DNA of 9,357 nt from Deltaproteobacteria bacterium (GTDB taxonomy: Bacteria; UBA10199; DSSB01), in NCBI GenBank assembly GCA_021414045.1, contig JAIOPF010000032.1:1-9357 (forward strand), given 5' to 3'. Made by a program: the position numbers and the translations under genes. How positions within the stretch are numbered: position 1 is the first letter of the stretch; the number at the start of each line of letters is the position of its first letter. Below are positions 6,614-9,357 of this stretch, piece after piece. A model generated the notes under the pieces. It was not told where the DNA came from. It did no database searches and worked only from the letters and a program-made list of their open reading frames with translations.

Positions 6614-7789
6614 ATGTATCGAAACGATTACTATCCTCTAATTGATCGAGCTTTTCGCGTTACTCCCATAGTAGCCTTGTTGGGGCCCAGACAATGCGGC
6701 AAAACGACCCTCGCCAAGCAGTACGTCGCTCAATATCCCGAAACGTTCCAAGCCGAGACAAATTTCTTCGACCTCGAAGATCCTGTCCATTTAGGCAGGT
6801 TGCAAAATCCCAAATTGGCCCTCGAGGGACTTAAAAACTTGGTCGTATTGGACGAGATCCAAAGAGTTCCGGAAATTTTTCCAATCTTACGAATTTTGGC
6901 GGATCGTCCCGAGCCGAAGGTGAAGTTTTTAATCTTGGGCAGCGCTTCGCGGGATTTGATTCGACAAAGCTCCGAAAGTCTCGCGGGCCGGATCACTTTT
7001 TTGGATGTTCATCCTTTCTCGCTTCCGGAAGTCGGTTTTGAGCCTTTGGATCGCATTTGGGTGCGGGGAGGTTTTCCGCCGTCCTATTTGGCTGGGGACG
7101 ATGCTCTGAGCGCCGCCTGGCGAGAAGGTTATGTGCGCACTTACTTGGAGCGCGATATCCCGCAGCTAGGAATTCTAATTCCCGCGACGACCCTGCGGCG
7201 GTTTTGGATGATGCTTGCCCACTACCATGGGCAAATCTTTCAGGCTTCGGAGATTGGCCGTTCCATGGAAAAGGCCGATACGACAGTCAAAAATTATCTA
7301 GATATCCTGGTCGGGACTTTCATGATCCGGCGTCTCAATCCGTGGCACGAGAATATCGGCAAACGCCAAATCAAACGCCCCAAAATTTATTTTAGGGACT
7401 CGGGAATTTTTCATCAATTGCTCGGGATTCCCAATTTTTCCGCGCTTCAGGTGAATCCGAAACTCGGCGCCTCTTGGGAGGGCTTTGCGCTAGAGGAGGT
7501 TGTTCGCGCTTATCGGGCCACCGACGAAGAAACATATTTCTGGTCCGTTCACGGACAGATGGAGCTGGATCTTCTCCTGATCCGGGGCGGGAGGCGGATT
7601 GGTTTTGAAATTAAATATTCCCAAAGTCCCAAGGTCACCGACATCCATCGAAAGATTGTGTCTTTCCTGAAACTTGACGAGCTTTTTTTTGTCGTGCCTG
7701 GTGAGGAGAATTATCAGGTCGATGAGAAAATCTCCGTTTGCGGCCTGGTCAAGCTTTTAAAAAATATCGCCATGATACAGGCGGATTAG
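6614..7789 (+). CDS. AAA_14/DUF4143 family ATPase with nuclease-like C-terminal fold
   Basis: A 391-residue P-loop ATPase of the widespread bacterial and archaeal AAA_14 plus DUF4143 group. Walker A is GPRQCGKTT (24-32), Walker B is LVVLDEIQ (76-83, D80/E81), and a sensor-like Ser follows in LILGSAS (106-112). The EGYVRTYLERDIPQLG block at 171-186 opens the helical DUF4143 part. Near the C-terminus, ELDLLLIR (D319) and FEIKYS (E332, K334) form the D...ExK pattern of the PD-(D/E)XK nuclease-like fold seen in this family; whether it cuts DNA is unknown. The cellular role of the family is not established, and members often occur as solitary, horizontally spread genes. Here the gene stands alone with its own AT-rich upstream region, mixed codon use lower in GC than its neighbours, and an 11-bp direct repeat at both ends. 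The ribosome binding site is weak (ACGGG region just before ATG 6614). The family call is firm; the function is not. Confidence 0.92.
   Translation: MYRNDYYPLIDRAFRVTPIVALLGPRQCGKTTLAKQYVAQYPETFQAETNFFDLEDPVHLGRLQNPKLALEGLKNLVVLDEIQRVPEIFPILRILADRPEPKVKFLILGSASRDLIRQSSESLAGRITFLDVHPFSLPEVGFEPLDRIWVRGGFPPSYLAGDDALSAAWREGYVRTYLERDIPQLGILIPATTLRRFWMMLAHYHGQIFQASEIGRSMEKADTTVKNYLDILVGTFMIRRLNPWHENIGKRQIKRPKIYFRDSGIFHQLLGIPNFSALQVNPKLGASWEGFALEEVVRAYRATDEETYFWSVHGQMELDLLLIRGGRRIGFEIKYSQSPKVTDIHRKIVSFLKLDELFFVVPGEENYQVDEKISVCGLVKLLKNIAMIQAD
7778..7788 (+). repeat. 11-bp direct repeat, right copy (CAGGCGGATTA)
   Basis: Identical to 6511-6521 and again coding for the last three residues (Gln-Ala-Asp) plus two stop-codon bases, here of the ATPase gene. 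The two copies also share the T and C that follow after one mismatch (A versus G). They could be the ends of an inserted segment that duplicated the tail of the SPOR gene. Confidence 0.45.
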
Positions 7790-7844
7790 TCATCTTCAGC
7801 GGTTATTCTCTATTCTGCTATTGATGGATCTGGCGGTCAAAACC

Positions 7845-7861
7845 TTGGCATAAGTCTTGCT
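7845..7861 (+). promoter_or_regulatory. Sigma-54 (-24/-12) promoter
   Basis: TTGGCATAAGTCTTGCT matches the sigma-54 consensus YTGGCACGRNNNTTGCW at every defined position except two (T and A in place of C and G after TGGCA). The essential GG (7847-7848) and GC (7859-7860) are correctly spaced. Transcription should start about 12 nt past the GC, near 7872, which is almost exactly where the structured leader begins. Such promoters need an ATP-driven enhancer-binding protein, usually bound some 100-200 bp upstream, here in the intergenic stretch or the 3' end of the ATPase gene. I see no clear dyad site for one there. The match is strong for a single motif, and its place in a non-coding gap 108 bp before a gene supports it. 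Confidence 0.7.
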
Positions 7862-7871
7862 AAATACCTCC

Positions 7872-7968
7872 ATGCCGAGCCGATTTCGGACGGCCTTTGA
7901 GGGGTTGATCCCTCAGAATTGAGCGAACCCCACCTGCATCACTCCACAGGTGGGGACTAGGGGCACCG
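7872..7968 (+). promoter_or_regulatory. Structured 5' leader with three stem-loops
   Basis: Between the predicted sigma-54 start and ATG 7969 there are three consecutive hairpins. (1) 7874-7894: GCCG/CGGC outer pairs around a small internal loop and a CCG/CGG inner stem. (2) 7896-7917: an eight-pair stem including one T-G pair (core TGAGGG/CCCTCA) with a 6-nt loop. (3) 7928-7955: a perfect 9-bp stem CCCCACCTG/CAGGTGGGG with a 10-nt loop. None is followed by a T-run, so they do not look like intrinsic terminators. The third ends 3 nt before the likely ribosome binding site. Either the CCCC at 7928-7931 or the TCCCT at 7909-7913 could instead pair with the AGGGG of that site, so an RNA switch or mRNA-stability element is conceivable. 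It matches no riboswitch or leader class I can recognise. Confidence 0.45.
7959..7963 (+). promoter_or_regulatory. Ribosome binding site deciding the ATG 7969 start
   Basis: AGGGG lies 5 nt before ATG 7969. The frame is open only from 7909 (in-frame TGA at 7906-7908) and ATG 7969 is its first usable start codon, so the start of the downstream gene is well supported. Confidence 0.6.
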
Positions 7969-9357
7969 ATGGTTTCCAAGTCGCTGGCTGTTCTGGCCAA
8001 GGGGAGTGAGCTTCCGTTTACGGTCATTTCTGAAACTTCTTCATCCCATGATCCTAAAAATGCTGGTTCAGGGCGGTTTTCTGACGAGCCTTTTGCTTGG
8101 GACCTTTTCCGCAAGGAAATTCTGAAGTCCCTCATTGTCAGGACCTCGAGTTTGTTTCGTTCGGCCTCGGAACTGATCGCGAAAATTGTTCCCGAAGCGA
8201 TTCCCGAATGGAAGGCCACTGATTTGGAATTGAGCGAAAAGACCCGGCGCCTGTTGAAGGAAAAGGAGTTATGCCAAGCAAGGGGCGATTTCGCGGGACA
8301 TCGCGGAGTCGTCGCTGCCTTGTTGAAAGTCCAAGATGAAATGGAAACCAACATTTTCATCGCTGCGCCTGAGGAAGCCGAGGCCTTGCGGAAATCGAGC
8401 TTTCGCATCGATCAAGCCATAATTGGAGAATATCTCAATGGCACCCTGACTCCGGAATCGGAAAATCTTTCCGGAGTGGGGACGCGGTTTCAAGCACGAC
8501 TCGAACTTATCAAGAACTCGGAATCGGGATCTGTGGAAAAAATCTCGGAGCTGGGAGAATGGTTGGCGGTAGCCGTGGCTTATGTCGAGATTCTTCGCGC
8601 CGAGGGCTATGAGGCCTCTGCTTGTGACCTTCAGCATGCGGTGGCATCCCTGGGAGACGAAGCTGACGAGGCGATCGATCGGTGGGTGGCATCCTTTTCC
8701 GATCTCAGCGAGGAAGAGCGAGGGGTTTTGAGCGGGGATTTTAAGTCTGTCTTTGAAAAAGCCGCGGAAGGGGGAGACGCGGGATTTTTATTTTCTTTAG
8801 GAGAAAGATCCCTTTTGGCCTGGAAACAAGATTGGAGTTTTGCTCGCTCTTTGGAGTTGGTGGCGGACGACGCCGAGACCAAAATGGAAGTCGCGGGTGA
8901 GTATGCAGGCCTAGGATTGAGAGGGGCGGCACTGAGGCTCATCGACCAGGCGCACCTGCAAGCGCAGTCGCTGGAAGTCGGACCCAAGGTCTTGCGCCTT
9001 TACGATCTTTTCGAACTCTGCCTGAAAGCCGGCGATGTGGATCGCGCCCAGGAAACGCTTCGGGATTTGGTTGATCTCGGAAAAAATCCAGAGGCGCCGA
9101 GGGGTATCGTTTCTTTGGGAGCCTTGGGCGAAGGGATTCTGGCGCTTCAGGTCGGAAAGGCGGAGGAGGCTAGGAAAATTTTCTCGTCCCTGCAAGAAAA
9201 GGGTGGCGAGGTGGCCCCGGAGATTCAGAGTCTGGCCAGCGCTTACATGAAATCGATGGATCAAGGCGAAGCCGCGCGACGCAATGCCCAGACGCTGGAT
9301 GTTTTTTCGACGGTCTTGGCTGTCCGTTTCGAGAAGTTGAAGTCGGCGGGTCGCACG
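7969..9357 (+). CDS. Helical TPR-like protein of unknown function (3' partial)
   Basis: The frame is open for 463 codons from ATG 7969 to the edge of the window with no stop, so the protein is longer than shown. I do not recognise a named family. There is no signal peptide or membrane helix, so it is probably cytoplasmic. The first 45 residues are Ser/Gly-rich and look flexible. The rest is predicted from its heptad and amphipathic pattern to be almost all helix, rich in Ala, Leu and Glu. From about residue 303 it resembles tetratricopeptide repeats: KMEVAGEYAGLGLRGAALRL (305-324), LFELCLKAGDVDRAQETLRD (347-366) and LGEGILALQVGKAEEARKIF (386-405) each carry the helix-turn-helix spacing with small residues at the packing positions. 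TPR arrays act as protein-binding scaffolds, so a partner or effector domain may lie beyond the window. Base composition is less GC-rich than the argS block. The gene has its own sigma-54 promoter and structured leader, suggesting induced expression instead of constitutive expression. The coding call is strong; TPR is a moderate structural inference. Confidence 0.82.
   Translation, partial: MVSKSLAVLAKGSELPFTVISETSSSHDPKNAGSGRFSDEPFAWDLFRKEILKSLIVRTSSLFRSASELIAKIVPEAIPEWKATDLELSEKTRRLLKEKELCQARGDFAGHRGVVAALLKVQDEMETNIFIAAPEEAEALRKSSFRIDQAIIGEYLNGTLTPESENLSGVGTRFQARLELIKNSESGSVEKISELGEWLAVAVAYVEILRAEGYEASACDLQHAVASLGDEADEAIDRWVASFSDLSEEERGVLSGDFKSVFEKAAEGGDAGFLFSLGERSLLAWKQDWSFARSLELVADDAETKMEVAGEYAGLGLRGAALRLIDQAHLQAQSLEVGPKVLRLYDLFELCLKAGDVDRAQETLRDLVDLGKNPEAPRGIVSLGALGEGILALQVGKAEEARKIFSSLQEKGGEVAPEIQSLASAYMKSMDQGEAARRNAQTLDVFSTVLAVRFEKLKSAGRT

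Noticed and set aside
7928..7955. The perfect 9-bp hairpin as an intrinsic terminator or a CRISPR repeat
   Set aside because: No T-run follows it, it lies just before an RBS, and there is only a single copy with no regularly spaced repeats.
7860..8987. Several overlapping minus-strand open frames (7860-8408, 8269-8637, 8631-8987)
   Set aside because: The + strand frame from 7969 is open without interruption to the window edge, has an RBS and promoter and a coherent helical translation; the minus frames are fragmentary shadows of it.

Overview
The window carries seven genes, all on the + strand, in a GC-rich genome. Everything seen fits a deltaproteobacterium-like organism (Myxococcota, Desulfobacterota or a related uncultured lineage). 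The clues are a membrane Ser/Thr kinase with PEGA-type extracytoplasmic domains, a paired M16 protease operon followed by argS and a SPOR-domain gene, and a near-consensus sigma-54 promoter. The lineage is an inference from gene content, not a sequence match.

Layout. At 2-1297 is the 3' part of a PknB-like receptor kinase. At 1363-4247 are two exported M16 peptidase-family proteins with a 4-bp ATGA overlap. The first keeps the zinc site and the second has lost it, the usual active/inactive pair. At 4257 argS follows after 9 bp, and then a gene for a membrane-anchored SPOR-domain (peptidoglycan-binding type) protein ending at 6522. The argS/SPOR junction looks damaged. ArgS matches its family up to about residue 537 and then runs in the wrong frame through the SPOR gene, and the SPOR frame has no normal start codon. 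A short deletion, real or from assembly, that removed the end of argS and the beginning of the SPOR gene explains both defects.

From 6523 the character changes. An AT-rich spacer with a sigma-70-like promoter precedes a lone AAA_14/DUF4143 ATPase gene (6614-7789) of lower GC content. The gene is bracketed by an 11-bp direct repeat (CAGGCGGATTA) lying at the stop codon of the SPOR gene and at its own stop codon, which may be the footprint of a cassette insertion.

From 7790 to 7968 is a compact control region: a sigma-54 (-24/-12) promoter matching 15 of 17 consensus positions, then a roughly 97-nt leader with three consecutive stem-loops ending 3 nt before the ribosome binding site. It drives an open frame of at least 463 codons that runs off the window. 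This is a helical, TPR-like cytoplasmic protein I cannot assign to a named family. The control region plus this unassigned protein is the most novel-looking part of the window.

The kinase, M16 pair, argS and SPOR gene look like a co-directional core block concerned with envelope functions plus one housekeeping gene. The ATPase and the sigma-54-controlled protein look like accessory additions downstream.
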